Of a stretch of DNA of 64,000 nucleotides, positions 19,930 through 31,246 are shown in pieces (the stretch's first letter is position 1; every line of letters begins with the position of its first letter). Source of the DNA: Sodalis praecaptivus. GTDB lineage: Bacteria > Pseudomonadota > Gammaproteobacteria > Enterobacterales > Enterobacteriaceae. The DNA is taken from the NCBI RefSeq assembly GCF_000517425.1, contig NZ_CP006569.1, positions 310,001 to 374,000 on the forward strand, given 5' to 3'. The notes under the pieces were generated by a model, which was given only the letters and a program-made list of their open reading frames with translations, had not been told where the DNA came from and made no database searches. Position numbers and translations under genes: made by a program.

Positions 19930-21054
19930 GTGAAAGTGTTAGTCGTCTTTGGCACACGGCCGGAAGCCATCAAAATGGCGCCGCTGGTTCTGGCCCTGGC
20001 CGCTGATCCGGCCTTCGAGACCCGCGTCTGCGTGACGGCCCAACATCGCGAGATGCTGGATCAGGTGTTGCGCCTGTTTGCGATCGTGCCCGATTACGAT
20101 TTGGATATCATGCGCCCGGCGCAGGGCCTTGGCGAGATAACCAGCCGCATATTGACCGGCATGCAGCCCGTCCTGGACGACTTCCGTCCAGACGTGGTGC
20201 TGGTGCATGGCGATACCACCACCACTCTGGCCGCCAGTCTGGCGGCGTTTTATCAACATATCCCCGTGGGCCATGTGGAAGCGGGCCTGCGCACCGGCGA
20301 TCTCTCCTCTCCCTGGCCGGAGGAGGCGAATCGTAAATTGACCGGCCACCTGGCCCGCTGGCATTTCGCGCCCACCGACAATGCCCGCGCCAATTTGCTG
20401 GCTGAAGGGCTGCCGGCGGCGCGCATCGCGGTGACCGGCAATACGGTAATTGACGCGCTATTTTGGGTGCGGGACCGGGTAATCAGTAATGCCGGGCTGC
20501 GCGCCAGCCTGGATGAGCGTTACGCGTTTCTCGACGGTGTGCAGAAGATGATATTGGTCACCGGCCACCGCCGCGAGAGCTTTGGCGACGGTTTCAAGCG
20601 TATTTGCGCCGCGCTGGCGCGTATTGCACTCGATCACCCCGACGTGCAGGTGGTCTATCCGGTGCATCTTAATCCTAACGTTAGCGAACCGGTAAACCGT
20701 ATGCTGAGCGGTATCGCCAATATAAAACTCATTGATCCACAGGACTATTTGCCGTTCGTTTATTTAATGAATCGCGCCACGATTATTCTGACGGATTCCG
20801 GCGGGATCCAGGAAGAAGCTCCCTCGTTGGGGAAACCGGTGCTGGTGATGCGCGATACCACCGAGCGGCCGGAGGCGGTGGCGGCCGGCACCGTGCGGCT
20901 GGTAGGGACGGACGAGCAGGCGATTCACCAGGCGGTATCGCAGTTGCTCAATGATGCCCAGGCGTATCAACGGATGAGCCGGGCGCATAACCCCTACGGC
21001 GATGGCCATGCCTGTGAGCGGATTATCACGGTATTAAAAAAAGATAGCAGGTGA
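19930..21054 (+). CDS. wecB: UDP-GlcNAc 2-epimerase
   Basis: This non-hydrolysing epimerase makes UDP-ManNAc from UDP-GlcNAc for the second ECA sugar. I chose the GTG at 19930, which gives [18 protein letters not shown] as in E. coli and has a GGGA Shine-Dalgarno sequence seven bases upstream; an ATG at 19882 would add 16 unmatched residues. The product is 374 residues (E. coli 376). Motifs include [33 protein letters not shown] and the C-terminal [13 protein letters not shown]-binding segment. wecC follows after four bases. Confidence 0.95.
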   Translation: MKVLVVFGTRPEAIKMAPLVLALAADPAFETRVCVTAQHREMLDQVLRLFAIVPDYDLDIMRPAQGLGEITSRILTGMQPVLDDFRPDVVLVHGDTTTTLAASLAAFYQHIPVGHVEAGLRTGDLSSPWPEEANRKLTGHLARWHFAPTDNARANLLAEGLPAARIAVTGNTVIDALFWVRDRVISNAGLRASLDERYAFLDGVQKMILVTGHRRESFGDGFKRICAALARIALDHPDVQVVYPVHLNPNVSEPVNRMLSGIANIKLIDPQDYLPFVYLMNRATIILTDSGGIQEEAPSLGKPVLVMRDTTERPEAVAAGTVRLVGTDEQAIHQAVSQLLNDAQAYQRMSRAHNPYGDGHACERIITVLKKDSR

Positions 21055-21058
21055 ATCC

Positions 21059-22321
21059 ATGAATTTTGACACAATTTCCGTTATTGGACTGGGGTATATC
21101 GGTCTGCCCACCGCCGCGGCGTTTGCCTCGCGCCGCAAACGGGTGATAGGCGTAGACACAAATCAGCATGCGGTGGACACCATTAACCGCGGCGCAATAC
21201 ACATCATTGAACCGGATTTGGACCGGGTTGTGACCGATGCCGTGCGCCAGGGGCTGCTGCGGGCGGTGAGCCAGCCGCAGCCGGCGGACGCGTTTCTCAT
21301 CGCCGTACCGACACCCTTTCAGGATGACCATGAACCGGATCTGAGCTATGTCAAGGCGGCGGCGTTATCGCTGGCGCCGGTTTTAGCGCCGGGATGTTTG
21401 GTAATCCTTGAGTCCACGTCGCCGGTGGGAACAACTGAACAGATGGCCGGCTGGCTGGCGGACGCGCGTCCCGATCTGACCTTCCCGCACCAGGCGGGAG
21501 AGGCGGCGGATATCAATATCGCCTATTGCCCGGAGCGCGTGCTGCCCGGCAAAATTATGGTGGAGCTGATTAAAAATGATCGGGTGATCGGCGGCATGAC
21601 GCCGCGCTGCTCGGCGCGCGCCGCCGAGCTGTATCGCATCTTCCTGGAAGGTGAGTGCGTGGTGTCCAATGCCCGCACCGCCGAAATGTGCAAGCTGACC
21701 GAGAATAGCTTCCGCGATGTGAACATAGCCTTTGCCAATGAGCTGTCGGTCATCTGCGCGGAACAGCAAATCAACGTCTGGGAGCTGATAGCGCTGGCCA
21801 ATCGCCATCCGCGGGTCAATATTTTGCAGCCGGGACCGGGCGTCGGCGGCCATTGCATCGCGGTGGATCCGTGGTTTATCGTGGCCCAGAATCCGGCGCA
21901 GGCGCGGCTTATCCGCACCGCGCGCCAGGTGAATGACGACAAACCCGATTGGGTGGTGGAAAAAGTGAAGGCGGCGGTGGCGGACTGCCTTAACGACAGC
22001 GGGCGCGGCAGTAGCGATGTGACCATCGCTTGCTTCGGGCTGGCGTTTAAACCGGATATCGACGACCTGCGTGAAAGCCCGGCGCTGCATGTGACCGAGC
22101 TCATCGCCCGCTGGCATCGCGGTCAGACGTTGGCGGTGGAGCCGAATGTCGACGCGTTGCCGGCCTCGTTGGACGGATTGGTCACCCTGGCGGACAGGGA
22201 CCAGGCGCTGGCGACGGCCGATGTTCTGGTTATGCTGGTGGATCATCGCCAATTCCGCGCCCTCGCGCCTTCCGCCATCCGCCAGCGCTGGGTGGTGGAT
22301 ACGCGCGGAGTCTGGCGATGA
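21059..22321 (+). CDS. wecC: UDP-N-acetyl-D-mannosamine dehydrogenase
   Basis: This NAD+-dependent four-electron dehydrogenase oxidises UDP-ManNAc to UDP-ManNAcA, the acidic sugar of ECA. It has 420 residues, the E. coli length. The Rossmann motif [14 protein letters not shown] is at the N-terminus, and the catalytic cysteine lies in [15 protein letters not shown]. The C-terminal UDP-binding domain contains [18 protein letters not shown]. Its stop overlaps the rffG start (GATGA). Confidence 0.96.
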   Translation: MNFDTISVIGLGYIGLPTAAAFASRRKRVIGVDTNQHAVDTINRGAIHIIEPDLDRVVTDAVRQGLLRAVSQPQPADAFLIAVPTPFQDDHEPDLSYVKAAALSLAPVLAPGCLVILESTSPVGTTEQMAGWLADARPDLTFPHQAGEAADINIAYCPERVLPGKIMVELIKNDRVIGGMTPRCSARAAELYRIFLEGECVVSNARTAEMCKLTENSFRDVNIAFANELSVICAEQQINVWELIALANRHPRVNILQPGPGVGGHCIAVDPWFIVAQNPAQARLIRTARQVNDDKPDWVVEKVKAAVADCLNDSGRGSSDVTIACFGLAFKPDIDDLRESPALHVTELIARWHRGQTLAVEPNVDALPASLDGLVTLADRDQALATADVLVMLVDHRQFRALAPSAIRQRWVVDTRGVWR

Positions 22322-23391
22322 GACGCCTGCTGATTACCGGCGGCGCGGGGTTTATCGGCTCGGCGCTGGTACGCTATATTCTCGGCGCCACCGCGGATCG
22401 GGTGTTAGTGGTGGATAAACTGACCTATGCCGGCAATCTGGACTCGCTGGCACCCGTCGCCGACCATCCCCATTATCGCTTTGCCCGCGCCGATATCGGT
22501 GACGGCCCGACAATGGCGCGGCTGCTCGCGGAGTTCCAGCCGGATGCCATCATGCATCTGGCGGCGGAAAGCCATGTCGATCGCTCCATTGACGGCCCGG
22601 CGGCGTTTATCGATACCAACATCACCGGGACCTCGATTCTGCTGGAAGCGGCGCGCGGGTATTGGCAGACCCTGCCTACGGCCGCGCGCGCCGCCTTTCG
22701 CTTTCACCATGTCTCCACCGATGAAGTGTACGGCGACCTGCCCAATGACGGTAGCCGGTTTAACGAAAGCTCGCCTTATGCGCCCAGCAGTCCCTACTCC
22801 GCCTCGAAAGCCGCCAGCGACCACCTGGCGCGCGCCTGGATGCGCACCTTTGGCCTGCCGGTGCTGGTGACGAATTGTTCCAATAATTATGGCCCCTATC
22901 ACTTCCCGGAAAAGCTGATCCCGTTGATGATTATCAACGCCTTGGCGGGTAAACCGCTGCCGGTGTACGGCGACGGCGGTCAGATCCGCGACTGGCTGTA
23001 TGTGGAGGATCATGCCCGCGCCCTCTATCAGGTGGTGACCCGCGGCCGCCCTGGTGAGACTTATGTCATCGGCGGCCATAACGAGCGGCGCAACATCGAC
23101 GTAGTAGAAGCGCTGTGCGGGCTGCTGGAGCAGGCCGGTGCGCCTCATCCCCCCGGCGTCGTCGCGTTCAGGCAGCTCATCACGCAGGTGGAAGATCGGC
23201 CGGGGCACGACCGGCGTTATGCGATTGACGCCGGTAAGATTGCGCGCGAATTGGGTTGGCGGCCGCAGGAAACCTTCGACAGCGGGCTGGCCAAGACCGT
23301 GCAGTGGTACCTAACCCATCATGAATGGTGGCAGCGGGTGCTGGACGGTCGCTATCGCGGCGAGCGTCTCGGCCTCGGGCCGGGCCAGTAA
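22318..23391 (+). CDS. rffG: dTDP-glucose 4,6-dehydratase
   Basis: This extended short-chain dehydrogenase converts dTDP-glucose to dTDP-4-keto-6-deoxyglucose, the precursor of the third ECA sugar, Fuc4NAc. It has 357 residues (E. coli RffG 355). It shows GGAGFIGS (NAD binding), [15 protein letters not shown], the STDEVYGDL catalytic Asp-Glu pair, the YSASK Tyr-Lys pair and [18 protein letters not shown]. The gene overlaps wecC by four bases and precedes rffH by 14 bases. Confidence 0.96.
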   Translation: MRRLLITGGAGFIGSALVRYILGATADRVLVVDKLTYAGNLDSLAPVADHPHYRFARADIGDGPTMARLLAEFQPDAIMHLAAESHVDRSIDGPAAFIDTNITGTSILLEAARGYWQTLPTAARAAFRFHHVSTDEVYGDLPNDGSRFNESSPYAPSSPYSASKAASDHLARAWMRTFGLPVLVTNCSNNYGPYHFPEKLIPLMIINALAGKPLPVYGDGGQIRDWLYVEDHARALYQVVTRGRPGETYVIGGHNERRNIDVVEALCGLLEQAGAPHPPGVVAFRQLITQVEDRPGHDRRYAIDAGKIARELGWRPQETFDSGLAKTVQWYLTHHEWWQRVLDGRYRGERLGLGPGQ

Positions 23392-23405
23392 GGCGAGGAG
23401 AACAG

Positions 23406-24287
23406 ATGAAAGGTATCGTTCTGGCGGGCGGCAGCGGCAGCCGCCTCTATCCGATCACCCGCGGGATTTCCAAACAACTGTTGCCCGTGTACGACAAACC
23501 GATGATCTATTATCCGCTGTCGGTGCTGATGCTGGCGGGGATCCGCGACATCCTGATTATCACCACCCCGGAAGAAATGCCGCTATTCAAGCGGCTGCTC
23601 GGCGCGGGCGAGGCGTTCGGTATTCGTCTGACTTATGCCGCCCAGCCCCGTCCCGAGGGAATAGCGCAGGCGTTCCTGATTGGCGAAAGCTTTATCGGCG
23701 ACGACCGCTGCTGTCTGGTGCTTGGCGACAATATCTATTTTGGTCAGGGCTTTAGCCCCAAACTGCGGCAGGTGGCCGCGCGCGAGCAGGGCGCGACGCT
23801 GTTCGCCTACCAGGTGATGGATCCCGAGCGGTTCGGCGTGGTGGCGTTCGATGACGATTTCCGCGCCGTCGCGCTGGAGGAAAAACCGGCCCATCCCCGC
23901 TCCCGCTGGGCGGTAACCGGTCTCTATTTCTATGATCGCCAGGTGGTGGAGTTCGCGAGACGGGTTACGCCTTCGGCGCGCGGAGAGCTGGAGATCACCT
24001 CGATAAACCAGATGTATCTGGAGCAGGGCGGGCTGCAGGTCGAGCTGCTGGGGCGCGGTTTCGCCTGGCTGGATACCGGCACCCATGACAGCCTGATAGA
24101 GGCCAGTACCTTTGTACAGACGGTCGAAAAGCGCCAGGGATTCAAAATCGCCTGTCTGGAAGAAATCGGCTGGCGCAACGGCTGGCTCGATGATGACGGC
24201 GTGCGGCGCGCGGCGCAGGCGCTGGCGAAAACCGGCTACGGCCAATACCTGATGGATCTGCTCCATGTCCGCCCGCGCCAGTATTGA
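23406..24287 (+). CDS. rffH: Glucose-1-phosphate thymidylyltransferase
   Basis: This enzyme makes dTDP-glucose from Glc-1-P and dTTP, feeding RffG. I chose the ATG at 23406 ([16 protein letters not shown]), preceded by GAGGAG; this gives 293 residues, as in E. coli. The nucleotide-binding loop is [15 protein letters not shown], followed by [25 protein letters not shown] and EEKPAHPRS. Its last 23 bases overlap the start of wecD. Confidence 0.96.
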   Translation: MKGIVLAGGSGSRLYPITRGISKQLLPVYDKPMIYYPLSVLMLAGIRDILIITTPEEMPLFKRLLGAGEAFGIRLTYAAQPRPEGIAQAFLIGESFIGDDRCCLVLGDNIYFGQGFSPKLRQVAAREQGATLFAYQVMDPERFGVVAFDDDFRAVALEEKPAHPRSRWAVTGLYFYDRQVVEFARRVTPSARGELEITSINQMYLEQGGLQVELLGRGFAWLDTGTHDSLIEASTFVQTVEKRQGFKIACLEEIGWRNGWLDDDGVRRAAQALAKTGYGQYLMDLLHVRPRQY

Positions 24288-25008
24288 CCTCCTGGCCTGG
24301 GAGAGCGAGTTTTTCGGCCGCCGCCTGGGCCGCGTCGTGTTTGACGACGCCGCGCCGCGTTTGACCCCGTCGGCGCTGACGGGATTTGCGCTGGTGCAGG
24401 CGAAAGTGGCGGCGCAGGCCACGGCACAAATGGATGCGCTTAGCGCCATCGGATTTCGGCCGGTGGAAGGCGAAATGGACTGCTGTTATACCCTGCCGGC
24501 CTGCGCCGGCGGCGCGCCGGTCGCGGGCGCTGCGGCGCTGCCGGCGGCGGAAATGCGGCTGGCGGGGGAGGCGGATATATCCGCGCTGCGCGCGCTGGCG
24601 GCGCAGACGTTGGTGCAAAGCCGCTTTCGGGCGCCGTGGTTCAGCGACGAAGAGCGCCAGCGCTTTTACGCGCAGTGGGTGGCAAATGCCGTACGGGGCA
24701 GTTTTGATCACCTCTGCCTGGTGGCGCAGGGGCCCGACGGTATTTCGGGGCTGGTAACGCTTCGGGATATCGGGGGGCAAGCGGCGCGTATCGGCCTGCT
24801 GGCGGTGTCCCCCGCCGCCCGCGGTCGCGGCACGGGCAAATTGCTGTGCCGCGCGGCGCTGGGCTGGTGCCGCAGCCGCGGCTTCCGGCAATTGTGGGTG
24901 GCGACGCAAACCGCCAACCTGCCGGCGCTGCGGCTTTATTTGGCGAGCGGCGCACGGGTAGTGCATGCCGCGCATTGGTTATACCGAGGACCTCATGATT
25001 CCATTTAA
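24265..25008 (+). CDS. wecD: dTDP-4-amino-4,6-dideoxy-D-galactose acyltransferase
   Basis: This GNAT-family enzyme N-acetylates dTDP-Fuc4N to dTDP-Fuc4NAc with acetyl-CoA. The product is 247 residues (E. coli WecD/RffC 224). [15 protein letters not shown] at the start, SRFRAPWF and [11 protein letters not shown] are shared with E. coli. The acetyl-CoA loop is RGRGTGK, followed by [18 protein letters not shown]. It is less conserved than its neighbours and is Ala-rich. The start lies inside rffH, and its end runs 14 bases into wecE. Confidence 0.92.
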   Translation: MSARASIDLLAWESEFFGRRLGRVVFDDAAPRLTPSALTGFALVQAKVAAQATAQMDALSAIGFRPVEGEMDCCYTLPACAGGAPVAGAAALPAAEMRLAGEADISALRALAAQTLVQSRFRAPWFSDEERQRFYAQWVANAVRGSFDHLCLVAQGPDGISGLVTLRDIGGQAARIGLLAVSPAARGRGTGKLLCRAALGWCRSRGFRQLWVATQTANLPALRLYLASGARVVHAAHWLYRGPHDSI

Positions 25009-26116
25009 CGCGCCACCGGTGGTCGGCACCGAATTGGGCTTTATGCAGACCGCGATGGGCAGCGGCAAGCTGTGCGGCGACGGCGGATTTACCCAGCGTT
25101 GCCAACACTGGCTCCAGCAGCGTTTCGGCAGCGCGAAGGTGTTGCTGACGCCTTCCTGCACCGCCTCGCTGGAGATGGCGGCTATTCTGCTGGATATCCG
25201 CCCCGGCGATGAAGTGATTATGCCGAGCTATACCTTCGTGTCCACCGCCAACGCCTTTGTGCTGCGCGGCGCGACGATTGTCTTCGTCGATATCCGCCCG
25301 GACACGATGAACATGGATGAGGCGCTGATAGAAGCGGCGATCACCCGCAAAACCCGCGCTATCGTGCCGGTTCACTATGCCGGCGTGGCCTGTGAAATGG
25401 ATACCATCATGGCGATCGCCGAGCGGCACCGCTTGTGGGTGGTGGAAGACGCCGCGCAGGGGGTCATGGCGACCTATAAAGGGCGCGCCCTCGGCACCCT
25501 CGGCCATATCGGCTGCTTTAGTTTCCACGAAACCAAAAATTATACCGCCGGCGGTGAGGGCGGCGCGACGCTCATTAACGATGCGGCCCTCGTTGAGCGG
25601 GCGGAAATCGTCCGCGAAAAGGGCACCAACCGCAGCCAATTTTTCCGTGGACAGGTGGATAAGTATACCTGGCGCGATATTGGTTCCAGCTATCTCATGG
25701 CGGATATTCAGGCCGCCTATCTATGGGCACAGATGGAGGCGGCGGACATCATCAATCAACGGCGCCTGGCGCTGTGGCATCGTTACGCGTCTGCGCTGGC
25801 GTCGCTGGACGGTTTGACGCTGCCGACGGTGCCGGCCACCTGTTTGCACAATGCCCACATGTTCTATGTCAAGTTGCGGGATATCGACGATCGCGACGGT
25901 TTCATCCGCCATTTGAAAGCGGCGGATATCTTGTCCGTCTTTCATTACATTCCGCTGCACGATAGCCCGGCGGGGCGCCGCTTTGGTCGGTTCCACGGCA
26001 GCGATCGCCATACTCAGCGCGAAAGTCAGCGCCTGGTGCGTTTGCCGCTGTTTTACAATCTAAGCGACGACGATCAGCAGCGCGTCATTGACGCGATATA
26101 CGGCTACTTCAACTGA
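24995..26116 (+). CDS. wecE: dTDP-4-dehydro-6-deoxy-D-glucose transaminase
   Basis: This PLP-dependent DegT-family aminotransferase makes dTDP-4-amino-4,6-dideoxygalactose (dTDP-Fuc4N), the substrate of WecD. The start at 24995 ([15 protein letters not shown]) matches E. coli; the upstream ATG at 24965 lies inside wecD and adds ten unmatched residues. It has 373 residues (E. coli 376). PLP lysine is Lys181 in FHETKNYTAGGEGG; Asp152 in VVEDAAQG contacts the pyridine nitrogen. wzxE starts one base after the stop. Confidence 0.96.
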   Translation: MIPFNAPPVVGTELGFMQTAMGSGKLCGDGGFTQRCQHWLQQRFGSAKVLLTPSCTASLEMAAILLDIRPGDEVIMPSYTFVSTANAFVLRGATIVFVDIRPDTMNMDEALIEAAITRKTRAIVPVHYAGVACEMDTIMAIAERHRLWVVEDAAQGVMATYKGRALGTLGHIGCFSFHETKNYTAGGEGGATLINDAALVERAEIVREKGTNRSQFFRGQVDKYTWRDIGSSYLMADIQAAYLWAQMEAADIINQRRLALWHRYASALASLDGLTLPTVPATCLHNAHMFYVKLRDIDDRDGFIRHLKAADILSVFHYIPLHDSPAGRRFGRFHGSDRHTQRESQRLVRLPLFYNLSDDDQQRVIDAIYGYFN

Positions 26117-26117
26117 T

Positions 26118-27368
26118 ATGTCGCTGGCGAACGCATCCGTCTGGACCGCGCTATCCACGCTTATCAAAATCGGCGCCGGTCTGCTGGTGGTGAAGGTGCT
26201 GGCGGTGGCGTTCGGTCCCGACGGCGTGGGGCAGGCGGGGAATTTTCGCCAGTTGGTCACGGTGCTGGGCGTACTGTCCGGCGCCGGCATCTTCAACGGA
26301 ATGACCAAACTGGTGGCGCAGCATCAGCATCAACCGGATCGGCTGCGCGCGGCGCTGGGCACCGGCTCGGCGATGGTCCTTGCTTCTTCGCTGCTGCTGG
26401 CGGCGGTGTTTGTTTTTGCCGCCGATCCGGTCAGCCGCGCGCTGTTCGGCCATGAGCGGTATCGGGATGCCGTCGTGGCGCTGGCGGTTATCCAACTGGG
26501 GATCGCCTGCGCCAACCTGGGGCTGGCGATTTTAAAAGGATATCGGGACGCCGCCGGCAATGCGTTAGCCGTCAGCGTCGGCAGCCTGCTTGGCGTCGCC
26601 GCCTTTTTTGTCTGCTACCGGCTGGGCGGCTACGCGGGCGCGCTGGCCGGGCTGGCGCTACTGCCGGCGATGGCGCTGCTGCCGGTGCTGTTCATGTTGT
26701 GCTACCGGCGCCAGCTGCCGCTCTCATTCTTGCTGCCCGCCTGGGACGGCGGCTATGCCGCGCTGCTGGCCAAGTTCACCGTCATGGCGCTTATCACCGC
26801 GGTGACCCTGCCGGTGGCCTATGTGATGATGCGTAATTTGCTGGCCCGCACGGAGGGTTGGGCGGCGGTGGGGATTTGGCAGGGCGTCAGCAGTATCTCG
26901 GACGCCTATTTGCAGTTTATCACCGCCTCGTTTACCGTTTATTTATTGCCCACGCTGTCGCGATTAAATGATAAGCGGTCGGTAGCGCGGGAAATCGCGC
27001 GTGCGCTGCGCTTTGTGCTGCCGGCGGTGGCGACGGTCAGCCTGACGCTTTGGCTATTGCGGGACGTAGCGATCCGGCTGTTGTTTTCCGCCGAGTTCAG
27101 CGCCATGAGCGGGCTGTTTGCCTGGCAACTGGTGGGGGATGTCCTGAAGGTGGGTGCCTATGTTTTTGGCTACCTGGTGGTGGCCCGTGCCGCGCTGCGC
27201 GTTTATCTCGTGGCTGAAATAAGCCAGTTTGTGCTGCTGACTGGCTTTTCCCATTGGCTTATTCCGCGCCACGGCGCGCTGGGCGCGACCCAGGCCTATA
27301 TGGCCACCTATATCGTTTATTTCGCGCTGTGCAGCGGTGTATTCCTACTTTATCTCAGGAAAAAATGA
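26118..27368 (+). CDS. wzxE: ECA lipid III flippase
   Basis: This MOP-superfamily flippase moves und-PP-GlcNAc-ManNAcA-Fuc4NAc to the periplasmic leaflet. It has 416 residues with about twelve hydrophobic helices and matches E. coli WzxE throughout, for example [36 protein letters not shown] and [21 protein letters not shown] used the ATG at 26118 ([19 protein letters not shown]), the homologous start. The stop overlaps wecF by four bases. Confidence 0.96.
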   Translation: MSLANASVWTALSTLIKIGAGLLVVKVLAVAFGPDGVGQAGNFRQLVTVLGVLSGAGIFNGMTKLVAQHQHQPDRLRAALGTGSAMVLASSLLLAAVFVFAADPVSRALFGHERYRDAVVALAVIQLGIACANLGLAILKGYRDAAGNALAVSVGSLLGVAAFFVCYRLGGYAGALAGLALLPAMALLPVLFMLCYRRQLPLSFLLPAWDGGYAALLAKFTVMALITAVTLPVAYVMMRNLLARTEGWAAVGIWQGVSSISDAYLQFITASFTVYLLPTLSRLNDKRSVAREIARALRFVLPAVATVSLTLWLLRDVAIRLLFSAEFSAMSGLFAWQLVGDVLKVGAYVFGYLVVARAALRVYLVAEISQFVLLTGFSHWLIPRHGALGATQAYMATYIVYFALCSGVFLLYLRKK

Positions 27369-28450
27369 GCAATTTGATACATGTGCTGGGATCCGATATC
27401 CCCCATCATAATCTGACGGTGCTGCGTTTCTTTAATGATACGCTGGCGGCAATCTGCCCGCCGGCGCACACCCGGCGATTTATGGTGGTCGCCCCGGACG
27501 GCGCGCCATTTTCCGGCTACGGTCAGCTGGATATCGAGCGTTTTGACAGTAAGCGGGCACTGACCAAAGCGCTGGTGCGCCGCGCCGCCGCGGCGCCGGA
27601 CGAACGTTATTTTCTGCACGGCCAATTCAATCCCTCGCTCTGGCTGGCGATGCTGGCGGGCAAAATCCGCCCTGCGCGTATAAGCTGGCACGTATGGGGC
27701 GCGGATCTGTATGAGGAATCGCGCCGCCTGCGCCACCGGCTGTTCTATGTGCTGCGCCGCCGCGCCCAGGGGCGGGTCGGTCATGTCTTCGCCACCCGCG
27801 GCGATCTGGCCTGCTATCGCCAGCGGCATCCGTCGGTGCCGGCTTCGCTACTCTATTTCCCTACCCGGCTGGCCGCGGATATCGTGCGGGTGGCGCCAGC
27901 GGAGGCAGGCAACCGGCCGCTAACGCTGCTGGTGGGCAATTCCGGGGACCCCTCCAACCGCCATTGCCAGGCGCTGCGCGCCATTCATCATCAATTCGGC
28001 AGCGCGGTCAAGATCATCGTGCCGATGGGCTATCCCGCCGACAACGATACCTATATCGCCACGGTGCGCGCGGAAAGCGAGCGCTGCTTCCCCGAGGGAC
28101 AGGTGCGGATCCTCACCGAACCGCTGGCCTTTAACGATTATCTCGCGCTGTTGCAGGAATGCGACGCCGGCTATTTCCTCTTCCGGCGCCAGCAGGGCAT
28201 CGGCACGCTGAGCCTGCTGATTCAGTTGGGCCTGCCATTCGTACTTAGCCGGCACAATCCGTTCTGCCAGGATTTGGTCGCGCAGCAGGTGCCCGTGCTG
28301 TATGAGGATGACGCGCTCGACCCCGCCCTTATCCGCGAAACGCAGCGGCGCATGCTGGCGCAGGATCCGGCGCGTATCGCCTTTTTCTACCCGAATATCC
28401 TGCATGGCTGGCGTCAGGCGTTGTCCATTGCCGCGGGGGTACCGCTATGA
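27365..28450 (+). CDS. wecF: dTDP-Fuc4NAc:lipid II Fuc4NAc transferase
   Basis: This GT56 glycosyltransferase (also RffT) adds Fuc4NAc to und-PP-GlcNAc-ManNAcA, giving lipid III. The start is the ATG at 27365 ([20 protein letters not shown]), overlapping wzxE by four bases; 361 residues (E. coli 359). It is a soluble or peripheral protein with conserved segments [22 protein letters not shown] and the [14 protein letters not shown] acceptor-site region. The stop overlaps wzyE by four bases. Confidence 0.95.
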   Translation: MSNLIHVLGSDIPHHNLTVLRFFNDTLAAICPPAHTRRFMVVAPDGAPFSGYGQLDIERFDSKRALTKALVRRAAAAPDERYFLHGQFNPSLWLAMLAGKIRPARISWHVWGADLYEESRRLRHRLFYVLRRRAQGRVGHVFATRGDLACYRQRHPSVPASLLYFPTRLAADIVRVAPAEAGNRPLTLLVGNSGDPSNRHCQALRAIHHQFGSAVKIIVPMGYPADNDTYIATVRAESERCFPEGQVRILTEPLAFNDYLALLQECDAGYFLFRRQQGIGTLSLLIQLGLPFVLSRHNPFCQDLVAQQVPVLYEDDALDPALIRETQRRMLAQDPARIAFFYPNILHGWRQALSIAAGVPL

Positions 28451-29796
28451 CGCTGGCGCAGTTCGGCGGCCTGCTGGTGGTCTATTTGCTGTCGTTGGCG
28501 CTGGTTCTGTCGCTAACCTACCGGGAATTCCGGCGGGTCAGGTTTAATTTCAATGTTTTCTTTTCGGTGTTATACCTGCTGACGTTCTATCTCGGTTTTC
28601 CCTTTACTTGTCTGCTGGTGTACCGCTATGGCGTCGAGGTGGTGCCGGTGGAAAACCTGCTGGAATCGCTGCTGGCGGCGACCGCCTTCTATGGCATCTA
28701 CTATGTCAGCTACAGAACCCGGTTGTTCCCCCGCCCGCGCGGCCCGCGGCCGCCCTGGTTCAGCATCAGCCGTACCGAGATCCATTTACTGTGGCTGCTG
28801 CTGGCGCTCATCGCCGTGGCAACGGTGATGGTGTTTTTCATCCATAACGGTTTTTTGCTGTTCCGGTTGCATGCCTATAGCCAGATCTTTTCCAGCGATG
28901 TCTCCGGCGTCGCGCTAAAGCGTTTCTTTTATTTCTTCATTCCCGCAATGTTGCTGATCTATTTCCTGAACCCTACCCGGCGCAGCTGGATAATCTTTCT
29001 TATCGCCACGGTTGCCTTCGGTATTTTCACCTATATCGTGGTGGGCGGCACGCGCGCCAATATCATTATTGCCTTCGCGCTGTTTTTGTTCATCGGTATC
29101 CAGCGCGGCTGGATCACCTTGTGGATGCTGGCGGGCGCCGGCGTAGCGGCGATCGCGGGCATGTTCTGGCTAGCGCTGAAACGCTACGGGCTGAATGTCA
29201 GCGGCGATGAAGCGTTCTATACTTTTCTCTATCTAACGCGCGACACCTTCTCGCCCTGGGAAAACCTGGCGCTGCTGCTGCAGAACTATGGACACATAGA
29301 TTTTCAGGGTCTAGCACCTATCGTTCGTGATTTTTATGTCTTCATTCCCGGCTGGCTGTGGCCGGATCGGCCTTCGCTGGTGCTGAATACGGCGAATTAT
29401 TTTACCTGGGAAGTGCTGAACAACCATTCAGGCCTGGCGATTTCACCCACGCTTATCGGTTCGCTGATTGTGATGGGCGGCGTTGGGTTCATCCCGCTGG
29501 GCGCTGTCGTGGTCGGGCTTATCATCAAGGGGTTCGACACGCTCTATGAGCGCGGCACGGCGGCGGGCGATCGCTACCGCGCCTCGCTCTTGCAATCCTT
29601 TTGTTTTGGTGCGGTATTCAACATGATAGTCCTGGCGCGTGAAGGATTGGATGCGTTTGTATCACGGGTGGTGTTTTTCTGCCTGGTGTTCGGGCTGTGT
29701 TTAATCGCGGCCAAACTGTTGTTCTTGCTGTTCCGTCATGTGGGGCTGATACGGCCGCGCAGCGCCAGATTGAACGACCACCGCGCCGTGCCGTAA
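28447..29796 (+). CDS. wzyE: ECA polymerase
   Basis: This polytopic inner-membrane protein polymerises ECA trisaccharide repeats in the periplasm. It has 449 residues (E. coli 450) with about eleven hydrophobic segments and a large periplasmic loop near 250-340 that contains [14 protein letters not shown] and [22 protein letters not shown]. The coding sequence overlaps wecF by four bases. It works with WzzE, which controls chain length. Confidence 0.95.
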   Translation: MTLAQFGGLLVVYLLSLALVLSLTYREFRRVRFNFNVFFSVLYLLTFYLGFPFTCLLVYRYGVEVVPVENLLESLLAATAFYGIYYVSYRTRLFPRPRGPRPPWFSISRTEIHLLWLLLALIAVATVMVFFIHNGFLLFRLHAYSQIFSSDVSGVALKRFFYFFIPAMLLIYFLNPTRRSWIIFLIATVAFGIFTYIVVGGTRANIIIAFALFLFIGIQRGWITLWMLAGAGVAAIAGMFWLALKRYGLNVSGDEAFYTFLYLTRDTFSPWENLALLLQNYGHIDFQGLAPIVRDFYVFIPGWLWPDRPSLVLNTANYFTWEVLNNHSGLAISPTLIGSLIVMGGVGFIPLGAVVVGLIIKGFDTLYERGTAAGDRYRASLLQSFCFGAVFNMIVLAREGLDAFVSRVVFFCLVFGLCLIAAKLLFLLFRHVGLIRPRSARLNDHRAVP

Positions 29797-29823
29797 CCGA
29801 TTACCCCCCATGGGAAGAATATA

Positions 29824-30564
29824 ATGCATAATAACGACGGGGTTCCCCATTATCAAATTCGCGGCCTGGCCCTCTGGGGGTTTCGCGACCGGGCGGAATT
29901 TATCGATTATTTGTTTGCCGGCGGGCGGCTGAAAACCGGCACCCTGGTGGCGATTAACGCTGAAAAAGTCCTGAGCGCCGAGCGGGATGCGGCGCTGAAA
30001 CAGCTGCTTGACGAAGCGGAATATAAGTATGCCGACGGCATCAGCATCGTACGTTCCATCCGCCGCAAATATCGCCATGCCGAGGTAAGCCGTATCGCGG
30101 GCGCGGATTTATGGGAAGATCTCATGGCGCGCGCCGGCAGGGAAGGCGTGCCGGTATTTTTGCTGGGCGGCCGTCCGGTGGTGCTGATGCAGACCGAAGC
30201 GCAGCTGCGCGTGCGCTGGAATGTGAACATCGTCGGCCGGCAAGACGGCTATTTCACCGCCGACGCGCAACCGGCGCTGATAGAACGCATCCGCGCCAGC
30301 GGGGCCGCTATCGTCACCGTTGCCATGGGTTCGCCGCGTCAGGAGCAATTGATGCAGGCATGCCGGCGGGCATATCCTGCGGCGCTGTATATGGGCGTAG
30401 GGGGCACTTATGACGTGTTTACCGGCCACGTCAAGCGCGCGCCCAAGGTGTGGCAGGATTTGGGGCTGGAGTGGCTTTACCGGCTGTTAAGCCAGCCGTC
30501 GCGCCTGCAGCGTCAGCTTAAACTTCTGCGTTACTTGGGCTATCATATCAGCGGACGCCTATAG
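29824..30564 (+). CDS. wecG: UDP-ManNAcA transferase
   Basis: This GT26 (WecG/TagA/CpsF) glycosyltransferase adds ManNAcA to und-PP-GlcNAc, giving ECA lipid II. It has 246 residues, the E. coli length. Family signatures are the [14 protein letters not shown] segment (substrate Asp), [21 protein letters not shown] and [27 protein letters not shown] ribosome binding site precedes it. Last gene of the ECA operon. In E. coli yifK follows; here the tRNA cluster follows directly. Confidence 0.96.
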   Translation: MHNNDGVPHYQIRGLALWGFRDRAEFIDYLFAGGRLKTGTLVAINAEKVLSAERDAALKQLLDEAEYKYADGISIVRSIRRKYRHAEVSRIAGADLWEDLMARAGREGVPVFLLGGRPVVLMQTEAQLRVRWNVNIVGRQDGYFTADAQPALIERIRASGAAIVTVAMGSPRQEQLMQACRRAYPAALYMGVGGTYDVFTGHVKRAPKVWQDLGLEWLYRLLSQPSRLQRQLKLLRYLGYHISGRL

Positions 30565-30642
30565 CGGGCGAAGGGGGAAGGGCAGGGCGGCGACGCAAGT
30601 GAGCAAAGGGTAACCAAACGCATCATTTCTTTGAAAAACCAC

Positions 30643-30671
30643 TAGACAGCCGGCGCGTAAATCCGTACTAT
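30643..30671 (+). promoter_or_regulatory. Probable tRNA operon promoter
   Basis: TAGACA at 30643-30648 and TACTAT at 30666-30671 are separated by 17 bases, about 20 bases before the first tRNA. A C-rich stretch (CCCCACCCGC) follows the -10 element, which is the GC-rich discriminator typical of stringently controlled stable-RNA promoters. Confidence 0.6.
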
Positions 30672-30692
30672 CCCCACCCGCAACGGCGCTAC

Positions 30693-30769
<77 letters not shown>

Positions 30770-30829
30770 TCACGTTTGTGCGCAGAGCCGTGGTAAGTCC
30801 TATGCCGCGTTGCGATAGTAATCAGTAAT

Positions 30830-30906
30830 GGTGATTGTAGCTCAGTTGGTAGAGCCCTGGATTGTGATTCCAGTTGTCGTGGGTTCGAGTCCCATCAGTC
30901 ACCCCA
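30830..30906 (+). tRNA. hisR: tRNA-His (GTG)
   Basis: A 77-base tRNA with encoded CCA and the extra 5' G (G-1) opposite C73 that identifies tRNA-His. Anticodon GTG is at 30864-30866 within loop TTGTGAT. The acceptor stem has two or three base changes from E. coli (GTGATTG with CAGTCAC), including one G-T wobble, but pairing is kept. Confidence 0.97.
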
Positions 30907-30920
30907 TTATCAGTGGGCAT

Positions 30921-31007
30921 GCGAAGGTGGCGGAATTGGTAGACGCGCTAGCTTCAGGTGTTAGTGTCTTAACGGACGTGAGGGTTCAAGTCCCTCTCTT
31001 CGCACCA
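30921..31007 (+). tRNA. leuT: tRNA-Leu (CAG)
   Basis: An 87-base class II tRNA with the long variable arm (TGTCTTAACGGACGT) and encoded CCA. Acceptor GCGAAGG pairs with CTTCGC plus a wobble, and the anticodon loop TTCAGGT carries CAG. It matches E. coli leuT in sequence and position. Confidence 0.97.
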
Positions 31008-31086
31008 CATCCTTGAATTGTCAGCATTACCTGCCCGTTGGCACCCCGCTTGAGTTTGTTCCAGGGGCCTACGCGGCGTATTACCT

Positions 31087-31163
31087 CGGCGAGTAGCGCA
31101 GCTTGGTAGCGCAACTGGTTTGGGACCAGTGGGTCGGAGGTTCGAATCCTCTCTCGCCGACCA
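31087..31163 (+). tRNA. proM: tRNA-Pro (TGG)
   Basis: A 77-base tRNA with encoded CCA. Acceptor CGGCGAG pairs with CTCGCCG, the anticodon stem CTGGT/ACCAG encloses TTTGGGA with anticodon TGG. It is effectively identical to E. coli proM. It is the last tRNA of the operon and marks the left edge of the accessory region. Confidence 0.97.
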
Positions 31164-31212
31164 TATTCTCAACGATCTTGTTGCGCGATATCCAGACAAG
31201 GTCGTAAAAGAC

Positions 31213-31246
31213 AACAGCAAGTCATGATGACTTGCTGTTTTTTTTT
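31213..31246 (+). terminator. Terminator after the tRNA operon
   Basis: A twelve-pair perfect stem (AACAGCAAGTCA with TGACTTGCTGTT) around a three-base loop is followed by nine T residues. It closes the Arg-His-Leu-Pro tRNA transcript. Confidence 0.94.

Noticed and set aside
30828-31016. 62-codon open frame across the His and Leu tRNA genes
   Set aside because: It is a chance reading of tRNA sequence.
30969-31220. 83-codon minus-strand frame over the Leu and Pro tRNA genes
   Set aside because: Entirely explained by the tRNA genes; such frames are common spurious calls.
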